Below, one piece after another: positions 8,207 to 15,782 of a stretch of DNA of 64,000 nt. The DNA is taken from the NCBI RefSeq assembly GCF_049705945.1, contig NZ_JBNAMV010000004.1:868001-932000 (forward strand). Direction: 5' to 3'. This DNA comes from Salarchaeum japonicum_A (lineage in GTDB: Archaea > Halobacteriota > Halobacteria > Halobacteriales > Halobacteriaceae). How positions within the stretch are numbered: the stretch's first letter is position 1; each line of letters begins with the position of its first letter. The notes beneath the pieces were generated by a model. That model did no database searches, was not told the origin of the DNA, and was given only the letters and a program-made list of their open reading frames with translations. The position numbers and the translations under genes are program-made.

Positions 8207-9328
8207 CTACGCGTACACGTGCCGCACGGCATCCGCGAGTTCGTTGACGCGCTGGCGATGTTCGAGTGGGTCTCGGATGCCGTTGGTGACGTAGGCGAAG
8301 GCGACGCCTGTTTCGGGGTCGGCCCAGGCGACGCTGCTGCCGAGGCCGCCGTGGCCGAAGACCGCGTCGGGGGCGAGCGTGCCGTACTTGTCGTGGGCGG
8401 TGCCGGCGCGGACGACGCCCAGTCCGTAGCGGCGGGGGACGCCGAGTGTAGGGTCGCGTTCGGTCTGGGCGTGGACGCGGGTGAGTGTGGCGACGGTGTC
8501 GGTGTCGAGGATGCGGTCGTCGCCGATGCGGCCGCCGTTGGCGAGGCAGGCGTAGAAGCGCGCCATGTCCGCGGCGGTACCGACGCCGCCGGCGGCGGGG
8601 ATTTCGGCGCGGTGAATCGATTCGCGGTTGAACGTGGCGGCGGAGTCGCCGCGGTCGAGGCCGAGGCCGCTATCGGGAGTTCGACAGCGGTCGGGGTCGG
8701 CGAACCCGGTGAGGGTGGCGACGTCGTCGGGTTCGCTCTCGGGCAATCCGATGTGGGTGTCGTCCATCTCGATAGGTTCGAAGATGTGGTCGCGGGCGTA
8801 CCTGCCGACGGAGCGACCGGTGACGCGGCGGACGAGTTCGCCGGCGAGGAACCCGAAGCTCACGGGGTGGTAGGCGGGTTCGCCGAGACCCTGCGGCGTG
8901 GCGTTTTCGAGGATGCTGACCGACGCGTCCCAGTCCGTCCAGGTATCCGGCTGACGGTCGAGGTCGGTGAGCGCGAGGCCGGCGCGGTGGGTGAGCACGT
9001 CCGCGACGGTCGTCTCCGCTTTCTCGGTACCCGGGTCGGCGTACTCGGGCCAGTACTCGGTGAGTGGGTCGTCGTACGCGAGGTCGCCCTCGTCGACGAG
9101 GTGGTGGACGCACGCGGCCGTGTAGGGTTTGGTGCAGGAGAACAGCACGAACTTCTGGTCGGGCGTGACGGGGTCGCCGTCGGGGCCGACCTCGCCGCCC
9201 GTGAGCGAGAGGACGCGGTCCTCGCCCCGGTAGACCGCGAGCTGCGCGCCGTGGTGGAGGCCCGCGTCGAGCTGCGCGGCGAACAGCTGTTCGATTCGGG
9301 CCGGACCGTCCGCGTCGAAGACCGACAT
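8207..9328 (-). CDS. Serine hydrolase, class C beta-lactamase/PBP-like
   Basis: 373 aa. The beta-lactamase-fold signature is complete: SCTK (SxxK nucleophile, about residue 64), a Tyr motif at YHPVSFGFLAG, and HGG in FGHGGLGSS near the C-terminus. No signal peptide or membrane helix is seen, so it is probably cytoplasmic. Archaea lack peptidoglycan, so family members are usually esterases or peptidases rather than antibiotic resistance enzymes. The ATG at 9328 is supported by a TATA-like box 27 bases upstream. Confidence 0.85.
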   Translation of the reverse strand: MSVFDADGPARIEQLFAAQLDAGLHHGAQLAVYRGEDRVLSLTGGEVGPDGDPVTPDQKFVLFSCTKPYTAACVHHLVDEGDLAYDDPLTEYWPEYADPGTEKAETTVADVLTHRAGLALTDLDRQPDTWTDWDASVSILENATPQGLGEPAYHPVSFGFLAGELVRRVTGRSVGRYARDHIFEPIEMDDTHIGLPESEPDDVATLTGFADPDRCRTPDSGLGLDRGDSAATFNRESIHRAEIPAAGGVGTAADMARFYACLANGGRIGDDRILDTDTVATLTRVHAQTERDPTLGVPRRYGLGVVRAGTAHDKYGTLAPDAVFGHGGLGSSVAWADPETGVAFAYVTNGIRDPLEHRQRVNELADAVRHVYA

Positions 9329-9349
9329 ACCGGAATGTGGCGTTCGGTC

Positions 9350-9360
9350 GACAAATACGT
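9350..9360 (-). promoter_or_regulatory. TATA-like box for the serine hydrolase
   Basis: CGTATTTGTCG-type element on the minus strand about 27 bases before the ATG at 9328. Confidence 0.4.
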
Positions 9361-9412
9361 TCGGCCGTTCGGTGACCCGAACAGAGTAGTGACGGGAGCC
9401 GCAAGCCCCGGT

Positions 9413-9685
9413 ATGGAGCGGTTGTACGTGTACGAGGGCGCGCTCGCCGCCATCGGGCTGTCGGTGGCCGTGCAGGCAGCGGTGTCGCTCGATGGCGGCG
9501 ACCCATCGCTCGGAACGGTCCTGATGGTGGTGGGTGGTATCGGGGCCCTCGTCGGTGCGAGTTACGACGTGGTTCGGCGCGACCCCGCGACGTTCGACGC
9601 GTCCGCTGGCGCGGTGTTCGCGCTCGTTCTCGCCGCGGCGGTGAGTCTGCTCGGCGCGCTGTTGAACCTCGCGCTCTCCCTGTAA
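9413..9685 (+). CDS. Small three-helix membrane protein, function unknown
   Basis: 90 aa. Three hydrophobic segments are visible: LAAIGLSVAVQAAVSL (about 10-25), GTVLMVVGGIGALVGASY (about 34-51) and AVFALVLAAAVSLLGALLNL (about 67-86). No motif identifies a family. It sits 43 bases before the geranylgeranyl reductase gene on the same strand, so co-expression is possible. Confidence 0.6.
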   Translation: MERLYVYEGALAAIGLSVAVQAAVSLDGGDPSLGTVLMVVGGIGALVGASYDVVRRDPATFDASAGAVFALVLAAAVSLLGALLNLALSL

Positions 9686-9728
9686 CGTCTCCCAAGACCT
9701 ATCTCGACACGGGGCCTACGCCGGAGTG

Positions 9729-10820
9729 ATGTACGATTTCGCCGTCGTGGGCGTCGGGCCGCCGGGCGCGCGGTTCGCGCGACGGGCCGCCGAGGAAGGC
9801 TACGACGTGGTCGCGTTCGAGCGCGGCGAGATAGGGAAACCGCTCGCGTGCTCGGGGCACGTCAGCCTCGACGTCTGGGAGTACGTGCCGGAGTCGGCGC
9901 GCGAGGAGTTGTTCCAGAACGACATCTACGGCGCGCGATTCCACACGGGTGGCGCGCGCTCGGAGAGCCACGAGTTCTACACGGAGACGCCGATTTCGAA
10001 CGCGGTGGACCGCGTTCAGTTGGACAAGACGCTCGCCGAGGCGGCGGGGGACGCGGGCGCGGACGTGCGGGACGGCCATACGGTGACGGCCGTCACGGAG
10101 CGCGCGGGACACGTCGAGCTGACGGTGAACGGCCCGGACGGCGTGTTCACGACCGAGGCGCGGATGGTCGCGGGCTGTGACGGCCCGCGCTCGCGCGTCC
10201 GCGACGAACTCGGCCTGCCCGAACCGGAGGAGTTCCTGCACGGCGTGCTCGCCTTCGACCCCGAGCCGGACGACCAGGACTTCGTGGACGTTCACCTCAC
10301 CGTGCCGGGCTTTTTCGCGTGGCGCATCCCGCGCGGCCCGGGCGGCGTGGAGTACGGACTGGCGGCCGCGCCGTCCGCCGACGGCGACGTGGCGACGCGG
10401 TTCGACGACCTCGTTGAGGACTACGGCGTCGCGGAGCGCATCGAACACCGGTGTTCGGGGCTGATTCCGGTCGGGCCGCCCGACTCGGTGACGAGCACGC
10501 GCGGCTTCCTCGTCGGGGACGCGGCGGGGATGACGAAGCCGTTCACGGGCGGCGGCATCCTCTACGGGATGACCGCGGCCGACCACGCCGCGGCCACCAT
10601 CGACCCAACGAATCCGCGGACGCTCGCTGACTACGAGCGGGCGTGGCGCGACGACCTCGAACGCGACATTCGGCTGGGGAAGCTCATCCGAATGGGGTAC
10701 GACGCGCCGGAGGTCGTGCAGAAACTCGGGATGCGGTTGTTCGAGGGTGAAATCGGCGTGCACATGGACCGCCCGACGAGCGTGTTCTCGGTGGAGCAGG
10801 TGCGGTCGATGCTGCGCTAG
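9729..10820 (+). CDS. Geranylgeranyl reductase family flavoprotein
   Basis: 363 aa. FAD-binding Rossmann motif at the very start (VVGVGPPGARFARRAAE), the family segment PLACSGHVSLDVWE, the mid-protein AGCDGPRSRVR and the late FAD motif GFLVGDAAGMTKPFTGGGI. Such enzymes saturate geranylgeranyl chains of archaeal ether lipids or of quinones and chlorophyll-type side chains. The PxxYxWxFP motif of canonical lipid reductases is here FFAWRIPRGPGG, so a paralogous substrate is possible. ATG at 9729 is preferred over GTG one codon earlier. It converges with the YgfZ-like gene, sharing CTAG. Confidence 0.85.
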   Translation: MYDFAVVGVGPPGARFARRAAEEGYDVVAFERGEIGKPLACSGHVSLDVWEYVPESAREELFQNDIYGARFHTGGARSESHEFYTETPISNAVDRVQLDKTLAEAAGDAGADVRDGHTVTAVTERAGHVELTVNGPDGVFTTEARMVAGCDGPRSRVRDELGLPEPEEFLHGVLAFDPEPDDQDFVDVHLTVPGFFAWRIPRGPGGVEYGLAAAPSADGDVATRFDDLVEDYGVAERIEHRCSGLIPVGPPDSVTSTRGFLVGDAAGMTKPFTGGGILYGMTAADHAAATIDPTNPRTLADYERAWRDDLERDIRLGKLIRMGYDAPEVVQKLGMRLFEGEIGVHMDRPTSVFSVEQVRSMLR

Positions 10821-11890
10821 TAGGTCGGGAGGCGGGCGGAGCGGTCGCTCCCCTCGACGAACGGCAGCGGTTCGAGTTCGCCGCGGATGTCGTCGACGGC
10901 GAGCGTCGCGTCCGCGGGCGTGTCGAAGTCGACGTACGCGAGGGCAAGGTGGGCGTCGAGCGTGTGGCTGTGCCGGACGCGCGTGAGTTCTCCCACGACG
11001 TCGCCGTCGTGGAGGACTTCAGCGCCTCCCTCCGTCGCGTCGTCCAGCCGAACGCCGACGAGGCGCTTGCTGGGGCGGCCGCGGTTCTCGACTTTCGACA
11101 CGATTTCCTGGCCGACGTAGCAGCCCTTTTCGAAGTCGAGCGCGTTCCGGACGCCGGCGACGTTCGGGATTCGGTCGCGGAGTTCGTACTCGAAGAGCGG
11201 CGTACCGGCTTCGAGCGTGAGCGCCTCCCAGACGGTGCGGCCGAACGGCGCGGCGTTCAATCCCCGCGTGAGCAGCGTGTCGAACACGGTTTCGGCGTCC
11301 TCGGCGGCGCACACCACGTCGTATCCCTCCTCGCCCGCGAGCGCGTCCGTCCGCACGACCGTCACGCCCGCTTCGTTGATGCGGCCGCGGTCGAACGTGA
11401 GGCGGTCGTCGGGCGGCGTGCCGCCGTGCAGCACGCTCGCGACTTTCTCCGTGGACTTCGGGCCGTGCACGCCGAACACCGCGAAGTCGGTCGTGGCGTT
11501 CCGGATTTCCACGTCCTCGATGAAGACGTTCTCCCGCCACTCCTCGACGAGGTCGCCCGCGGTTTCGGGGGGCGTGAAGACGAGGAGTTTGTCGTCGGCG
11601 TTGTAGACGTACATGTCGGTGCGGACGCGGGCCTGCGCGTCGAGCAGGAGCGCGTAACAGCCCTCGCCGTCGGTCTCGGGGACGCGGTTCGAAACGGCGT
11701 TGTCGACGAAGTCGACGCGGTCGTCGCCCGTGACGACGAGCACGCCGTACGCCATCTCGGTCGCGCCCGCGGCGTTCCGGACGGCGCGCTGCGTGCGCTC
11801 GGGCCGGCCGTAGTCCTCGGGGAGGTCGCGGTCGCCGACCTCGACGAACGACGCCCCGTAGTCCTCGTGGAACTCCCGCAACACAGTCAT
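10817..11890 (-). CDS. ygfZ: YgfZ/GcvT-family folate-binding protein
   Basis: 357 aa. The YgfZ hallmark K-G-C-Y-x-G-Q-E is present (EKGCYVGQEIVSKV), within an aminomethyltransferase-like fold. YgfZ proteins bind folate and support Fe-S enzymes such as the tRNA methylthiolase MiaB. True GcvT would instead occur with glycine cleavage genes, which are absent here. The start has a good TATA-like box about 28 bases upstream. It overlaps the convergent reductase stop by four bases. Confidence 0.8.
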   Translation of the reverse strand: MTVLREFHEDYGASFVEVGDRDLPEDYGRPERTQRAVRNAAGATEMAYGVLVVTGDDRVDFVDNAVSNRVPETDGEGCYALLLDAQARVRTDMYVYNADDKLLVFTPPETAGDLVEEWRENVFIEDVEIRNATTDFAVFGVHGPKSTEKVASVLHGGTPPDDRLTFDRGRINEAGVTVVRTDALAGEEGYDVVCAAEDAETVFDTLLTRGLNAAPFGRTVWEALTLEAGTPLFEYELRDRIPNVAGVRNALDFEKGCYVGQEIVSKVENRGRPSKRLVGVRLDDATEGGAEVLHDGDVVGELTRVRHSHTLDAHLALAYVDFDTPADATLAVDDIRGELEPLPFVEGSDRSARLPTY

Positions 11891-11912
11891 ATCTGAAGAA
11901 CGGAGCCGCGGG

Positions 11913-11923
11913 CGGTTAAAGCC
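11913..11923 (-). promoter_or_regulatory. TATA-like box for ygfZ
   Basis: GGCTTTAACCG on the minus strand, centred about 28 bases before the ATG at 11890; one of the clearer promoter elements in the window. Confidence 0.5.
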
Positions 11924-11936
11924 ATAGAAAACGGCG

Positions 11937-12224
11937 TCAGAACGGAAGGCGGTCGAGCACGCGGTCGACCCAGGTCTCCTCGACCTCCTCGCGGGTGGGT
12001 TCGGCGCGCTCGGTGGCGGTGATGACGGTGCGGCCGTTCTCGGTCTCCGCCGCGATGAGGGAGTCAGATTTGAGCTCGGAGAGCGCGTCTTCGAGGGTGT
12101 CGATGTCCGCGTCGACGTGCGAGCGGAGTTCGAACACCGTCATCCCCTCGTCGCGGCCGACGAGCACGTCGAGTATCTCCGTCTGGGGGTTCTCTCGGTC
12201 GCGGTGTTCGCGCGCTGCCTGCAT
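11937..12224 (-). CDS. Small winged-helix-like protein
   Basis: 95 aa. Residues about 14-70 read as a winged helix: TEILDVLVGRDEGMTVFEL, then VDADIDTLEDALSELKSDSL and IAAETENGRTVITATERA as the wing. It resembles a conserved haloarchaeal family I associate with DUF6432 (from memory). Target genes are unknown. It is divergent from the acidic zinc protein at 12310, and lies 46 bases downstream of the divergent ygfZ promoter region. Confidence 0.65.
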   Translation of the reverse strand: MQAAREHRDRENPQTEILDVLVGRDEGMTVFELRSHVDADIDTLEDALSELKSDSLIAAETENGRTVITATERAEPTREEVEETWVDRVLDRLPF

Positions 12225-12309
12225 GGCGAGACGTACGCGTCGCCGGCCCTTAGCCGTGTTCCCCGGCGAGCGGTAGTCTTTTGTCGCTGGCTCGGATACG
12301 CGTTCGCCA

Positions 12310-13278
12310 ATGGGACTCAGGTGTTCGCTGCTCGGCCACGACTTCGGGGAGCCCGATGTCGAACGCGAGCGCGAAGAACGCGGAAACGAGGTTATCGAAA
12401 CCGTTCGCGAGGTCAAGGTCTGCGAACGGTGTGGGTCGGAGTCGGTCGTGAGCGAGAACACCGAGGTCCGCTCCATCAAGCCCGACCCGCGGGCGGAACG
12501 CGACTCCGCGGACGCCGAGGAATCCGAGGCGGCGAGCGCGACGACGGACGCGTCCGCGTCGCCCGCTCCCGACCTCGAAGCCGCCGTGACGCGCGTCTCC
12601 GATGGCGAGAACGCCGCGGACGCCGCTCCGGCGTCCACGGACAGCCCGTCTGCGGGAGCCAGTACGGGGGAGTTCGAGGACGTGTCCGCGGCGGAAGACG
12701 ACGGCGTCATCCTCTCCGACGACGAGGACGAAGAGGCGGTGCCGGCGGACCGCGAACCCGGTCAGTGGCCGGACGCGGACGACACCCGGCAGGACGAACG
12801 CGACATCACGGAAGCGGGTGCTGGAGAAGAGGCCGAGAACGCGATGGGCGAGCGTGACGAGAGCGCGGAAGTCCTCGACGCCGACGCGGAGGGCGGCACC
12901 GAGACTGGGGGCTCGGACACAGCAGAGCCAGTGGACTCGGCGGACGCGAGCGCCGAGAGCGAGCACGACCCGTGGCCGGACGTGGACGGCGATGACGAGG
13001 GGTTCGACGCGAAACCGGGGACGGGCGGCGGCGTCGACCTCGACGGGAGCGGACAGGCCGCGGCACAGGCCGAACCCGCGGACGGGGAGGAGGACGTGGA
13101 GTACGTCGAAGCCGGGTTCGAGTCCACGGGCAGCATCGACCCCGAGCGCGCCGCGGACGCGGACGGCAGTGAACTCGTCTGCCCGCAGTGCGGGCATCGG
13201 ACGGCGGTGAGCGGGTCGTCGCTGCGCGCGGGCGACATCTGTCCCGAGTGCCGGAAGGGCTACCTCGCGGAGCAGTAG
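12310..13278 (+). CDS. Zinc-ribbon protein with long acidic linker
   Basis: 322 aa. The N-terminus has RCSLLGHDFG and VCERCGSES (CxxC); the C-terminus has VCPQCGHR and DICPECRKGYL, two CxxC pairs making a zinc ribbon. Between them lie about 220 residues of Asp/Glu/Ala/Ser-rich, low-complexity and presumably disordered sequence. A haloarchaeal family of this build exists (I recall DUF7093); no function is established. A TATA-like GTCTTTTGTC sits about 30 bases upstream. Confidence 0.65.
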   Translation: MGLRCSLLGHDFGEPDVEREREERGNEVIETVREVKVCERCGSESVVSENTEVRSIKPDPRAERDSADAEESEAASATTDASASPAPDLEAAVTRVSDGENAADAAPASTDSPSAGASTGEFEDVSAAEDDGVILSDDEDEEAVPADREPGQWPDADDTRQDERDITEAGAGEEAENAMGERDESAEVLDADAEGGTETGGSDTAEPVDSADASAESEHDPWPDVDGDDEGFDAKPGTGGGVDLDGSGQAAAQAEPADGEEDVEYVEAGFESTGSIDPERAADADGSELVCPQCGHRTAVSGSSLRAGDICPECRKGYLAEQ

Positions 13279-13282
13279 GACA

Positions 13283-13297
13283 CGAAGGGGTTATAGT
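13283..13297 (+). promoter_or_regulatory. TATA-like box for the 13320 gene
   Basis: CGAAGGGGTTATAGT, with TTATAG centred 27 bases before the ATG at 13320; typical leaderless spacing. Confidence 0.5.
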
Positions 13298-13319
13298 TCC
13301 GCCGCGGCTTCTCCCGTCC

Positions 13320-13715
13320 ATGAAGGAGTACAAGATGCGGCGGGGAGAGCACCTCGAAGACCGAGTTCCCGACCTGAAGGGGAAAGTCGAGGAGTACTTC
13401 GGAGACATCACCGCCACGGAGGAGTACAAGGGCAGCGACCTCTTCGTCGTCGAAGACCCCGACAATCCCGTGTTCAAGCGCATCGTCGCGGGCGCCGTCG
13501 AGTACTCGGGGAAGAAGGACAAGCTCGGCGTGGACTTCGTGGAGCGCGACGCCGCGGACGTCATTGCGGAGGGGAACGCGGACGCCGCGCAGGATGCCGT
13601 GAGCGCGAAGAACGACTTCCTCAAGGAAGTGACCGGCCGGGACGCGAAGTCCCGCCGCGACTCGATGAAGCGCTCCGTCGAAGACGACGCGGACAAGCCG
13701 GACGGCGTCTCGTAA
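13320..13715 (+). CDS. Conserved haloarchaeal protein (DUF5611-like)
   Basis: 131 aa. Begins MKEYKMRRGEHLEDRVPDLK and continues with EYFGDITATEEYKGSDLFVVE, a compact alpha/beta domain, then a charged C-terminal tail (GRDAKSRRDSMKRS) likely disordered. I associate it with DUF5611 from memory. No catalytic motif is seen. It converges on sepF with only six bases between the stops. Confidence 0.7.
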   Translation: MKEYKMRRGEHLEDRVPDLKGKVEEYFGDITATEEYKGSDLFVVEDPDNPVFKRIVAGAVEYSGKKDKLGVDFVERDAADVIAEGNADAAQDAVSAKNDFLKEVTGRDAKSRRDSMKRSVEDDADKPDGVS

Positions 13716-13721
13716 TCCGCG

Positions 13722-14075
13722 TTATCGGTTGAGTTTTTCGCGGCTGACGGAGATACCGGAGGGCGTGACGATGAGTTGGTCGTCGCCCTTCTGGACGATG
13801 TCGCCGCCGACCTCCTGGGCGACCTGGCGGAGTTCGTCGATGACGTGGTCGACCATCTTGTCCTCGGTGCGGAGGCGCGTGATGTCCGCGATGACGACGT
13901 CGCCGTCGTAGACCGCGTCCTTGATGGCGATGACGTCCTCTTGACCGTCGATTTCGGCGATGTGGACGCTCTTGCGTGCGTTGCCGGCGCTCGTTTCGAA
14001 GTCGCCGACGTCGAGTTCGACGTAGTCCTCGGTCGAGTTCCCGCCCGCGCCGAGGATTTTATCCATGAATCCCAT
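13722..14075 (-). CDS. sepF: Archaeal SepF cell-division protein
   Basis: 117 aa. The N-terminal MGFMDKILG is the expected membrane-targeting amphipathic helix. The core (VHIAEIDGQEDVIAIKDAVYDGDVVIADITRL ... in pieces along residues 36-70, then MVDHVIDELRQVAQEVGGD) is the SepF fold, ending in SGISVSREKL. In haloarchaea SepF anchors FtsZ (FtsZ1/FtsZ2 system) to the membrane at mid-cell. Unusually for this window it has a good Shine-Dalgarno (GGGAGG) about eight bases before the ATG, alongside a TATA-like CTCTATTGAGG about 27 bases upstream. Confidence 0.93.
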   Translation of the reverse strand: MGFMDKILGAGGNSTEDYVELDVGDFETSAGNARKSVHIAEIDGQEDVIAIKDAVYDGDVVIADITRLRTEDKMVDHVIDELRQVAQEVGGDIVQKGDDQLIVTPSGISVSREKLNR

Positions 14076-14169
14076 ACCATAGTCCTCCCGAGGCGCCTCA
14101 ATAGAGTTTACGGAGGCGGGTCTGCCGGTTCACGGACCTTTACGCGGGACGCCCGACTCTCATTTCGGT

Positions 14170-14952
14170 ATGACGTTCAGTATCTGCGTGCGAGAGGAGT
14201 ACGAGGACGACGACGGCGACACCCAGCACCGGTTCGGGGTTGCGGTGACGACGCGGCTGCCGGGCGTGGGGACGCTGTGTCCGTTCGTCTCCAAACACGG
14301 GGCGGTGGCGACGCAGAGCCTCGTGAACGTCGAACTCGGCCGGAAGGGCGTCGAATACCTCGGGGACGGACTGGCGGTCGAGGACGCGCTGGACGCGCTG
14401 TTGAACGCGGACGACGGGAAGCCGGAGCGCCAGCTTCACGGCGTCGACGCTGACGGGGAGTTCGCGTTCTCGGGCGCGGAGTGCGGGGAGTGGTTCGGCG
14501 ACCTCGTCGGGGAGAACTACACGGTCGCGGGGAACCTCCTCACGGGCGAATCCGTCATCGAGGAGACCGCGGCCGCCTACGAGGAGAGCGACCGCGACGA
14601 ACCGCTCGCGAAGCGCCTCATCGACGCGCTCGGCGCGGGGCAGGCCGAGGGCGGGGACAAGCGCGAAGACCTCGAAGTGCAGTCCGCGGCCGTGAAGGTG
14701 GCGACGACGGAGGACCGCGAGTTCGACCCGTACTACGACGACCTGCGGGTGGACGCGACGACGGAGCCGGTGCAGGACCTCCGGGAGACGTTCCGCCTCG
14801 CGAGCGAGGGCCAGGAGACGGCGCTCGAAAAGTACGCAGAGGACGCTGAAGACGCTGAGGACGGGGACGCAGACGAAAACGCGGATGCAGACGAAAACGC
14901 GGACGCAAACGAAGACGCGAGCGGGAGCGCCGACGCGGGGAGCGCGGAGTAG
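14170..14952 (+). CDS. DUF1028 (Ntn-hydrolase-like) protein with acidic repeat tail
   Basis: 260 aa. The N-terminal about 210 residues match DUF1028: TFSICV start, RFGVAVTTRLPGVGTLCPFV, GAVATQSLVNVELG, then NYTVAGNLLTGESVI. These proteins have an Ntn-hydrolase-like fold and are often found with peptidases or amidohydrolases; the reaction is unknown. The last about 45 residues are low complexity, including DADENADADENADANEDA encoded by an 18-base tandem repeat. The stop abuts the stop of the convergent zinc protein. Confidence 0.8.
   Translation: MTFSICVREEYEDDDGDTQHRFGVAVTTRLPGVGTLCPFVSKHGAVATQSLVNVELGRKGVEYLGDGLAVEDALDALLNADDGKPERQLHGVDADGEFAFSGAECGEWFGDLVGENYTVAGNLLTGESVIEETAAAYEESDRDEPLAKRLIDALGAGQAEGGDKREDLEVQSAAVKVATTEDREFDPYYDDLRVDATTEPVQDLRETFRLASEGQETALEKYAEDAEDAEDGDADENADADENADANEDASGSADAGSAE
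14869..14922 (+). repeat. Three 18-bp tandem repeats in the DUF1028 tail
   Basis: Units at 14869-14886, 14887-14904 and 14905-14922. The first two differ only at the last base, and the third has a few changes. They are in frame and encode (D/E/A/N)-rich hexapeptides, so copy number could vary without shifting the frame. Confidence 0.85.
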
Positions 14953-15144
14953 TTAGGCGCTACGGACGCGGCTGGCTCGTGAGTCGCCACAGACGGTGCA
15001 CTCGGTGACACGGTAGGGTTCGCGGGAGTACGCACAGTTCTCGCCGTCCGGGCGTTCCTGGCGGACTTCGATGGTGACCACGTGTTGCGTGGTGGCTTCG
15101 CAGATGGGACAGGGTTCGTCGCGGCGTGACTGGTCGCGAACCAT
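14953..15144 (-). CDS. Zinc-ribbon microprotein
   Basis: 63 aa. Two CxxC knuckles, CPIC (residues 12-15) and CTVC near residue 50, plus another Cys in the loop; typical of the many haloarchaeal zinc micro-proteins (I recall the DUF7835 group). No function is established. A strong AT-rich TATA-like element sits about 37 bases upstream. It shares a stop-to-stop junction with the DUF1028 gene. Confidence 0.7.
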   Translation of the reverse strand: MVRDQSRRDEPCPICEATTQHVVTIEVRQERPDGENCAYSREPYRVTECTVCGDSRASRVRSA

Positions 15145-15175
15145 CGTGCTTCGGCTGGGAGTACAGCGACCGACC

Positions 15176-15187
15176 GCATATAATTTT
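15176..15187 (-). promoter_or_regulatory. TATA-like box for the zinc microprotein
   Basis: AAAATTATATGC on the minus strand, centred about 37 bases before the ATG at 15144; AT-rich against a GC-rich background. Confidence 0.5.
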
Positions 15188-15198
15188 CTCCGAAATAG

Positions 15199-15678
15199 TC
15201 AGGGAACGAACTCGTAGAGGTCGTCGCCGACGTGGTGAATGGACTCAACGACCTTCCCGGAGTCCCCGGTCATCTCGCTCCCATCGACGAGCGCGCGGCC
15301 GACCGCGAGCGCCTTCCCGTGCGTCTCCTCCACGATGACGACGAGGTCGCCCTCGCTGATGGAGTCGGTCGCGTCGACGATACCGGGCCGCATCACGTCC
15401 GCACCGCCGCTCACGAACGAGATAGCGCCCGCGTCCACCGTGACCGTTCCCGTCTCGGGGTTCGTTTCGTTCGCGCCGCGCACGGTAACGAACGGTTCGT
15501 CGTCGATGTAGCACGCGAGCGGTTCGCCGTCCACGAGGATGAGGTCGAACTCGGAGTCCGTGAGTTCCACGAGTTCGTAGGTGTCCGCGTCGAACGACAC
15601 CCCGAGCGTGTCCTCGAGGTTGTCGTTCAGGCGCGACACTTCGTCGCTCCGCAAGTGGTGGCGCGAAGAGATCTCCAT
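15199..15678 (-). CDS. PUA-domain RNA-binding protein
   Basis: 159 aa. The C-terminal half is a PUA domain: VDAGAISFVSGGADVMRPGI, then ISEGDLVVIVEETHGKALAVGRAL. The N-terminal half (SSRHHLRSDEVSRL, then FDLILVDGEPLACYID) matches the archaeal MCT-1/Tma20-related pre-PUA domain. Relatives assist translation initiation or ribosome recycling, or modify RNA. The start has a clear TATA-like box (15702-15712) about 29 bases upstream. Confidence 0.85.
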   Translation of the reverse strand: MEISSRHHLRSDEVSRLNDNLEDTLGVSFDADTYELVELTDSEFDLILVDGEPLACYIDDEPFVTVRGANETNPETGTVTVDAGAISFVSGGADVMRPGIVDATDSISEGDLVVIVEETHGKALAVGRALVDGSEMTGDSGKVVESIHHVGDDLYEFVP

Positions 15679-15701
15679 ACCCCTTGATGGGTGGGCTCAC
15701 C

Positions 15702-15712
15702 GCTTAAAACGT
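15702..15712 (-). promoter_or_regulatory. TATA-like box for the PUA protein
   Basis: CGTTTTAAGC-type element on the minus strand about 29 bases before the ATG at 15678. Confidence 0.5.
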
Positions 15713-15782
15713 CCGTCTCACGATGTCGTGTCGGCGTGCGGAGGGCGACACCACTAACTACGGGACTCACGTATTCCGGGGT

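Noticed and set aside
8219..9685. A plus-strand frame fusing antisense of the serine hydrolase with the small membrane protein.
   Set aside because: Only 9413-9685 is protein-like, with three clear hydrophobic helices; the upstream part is a shadow.
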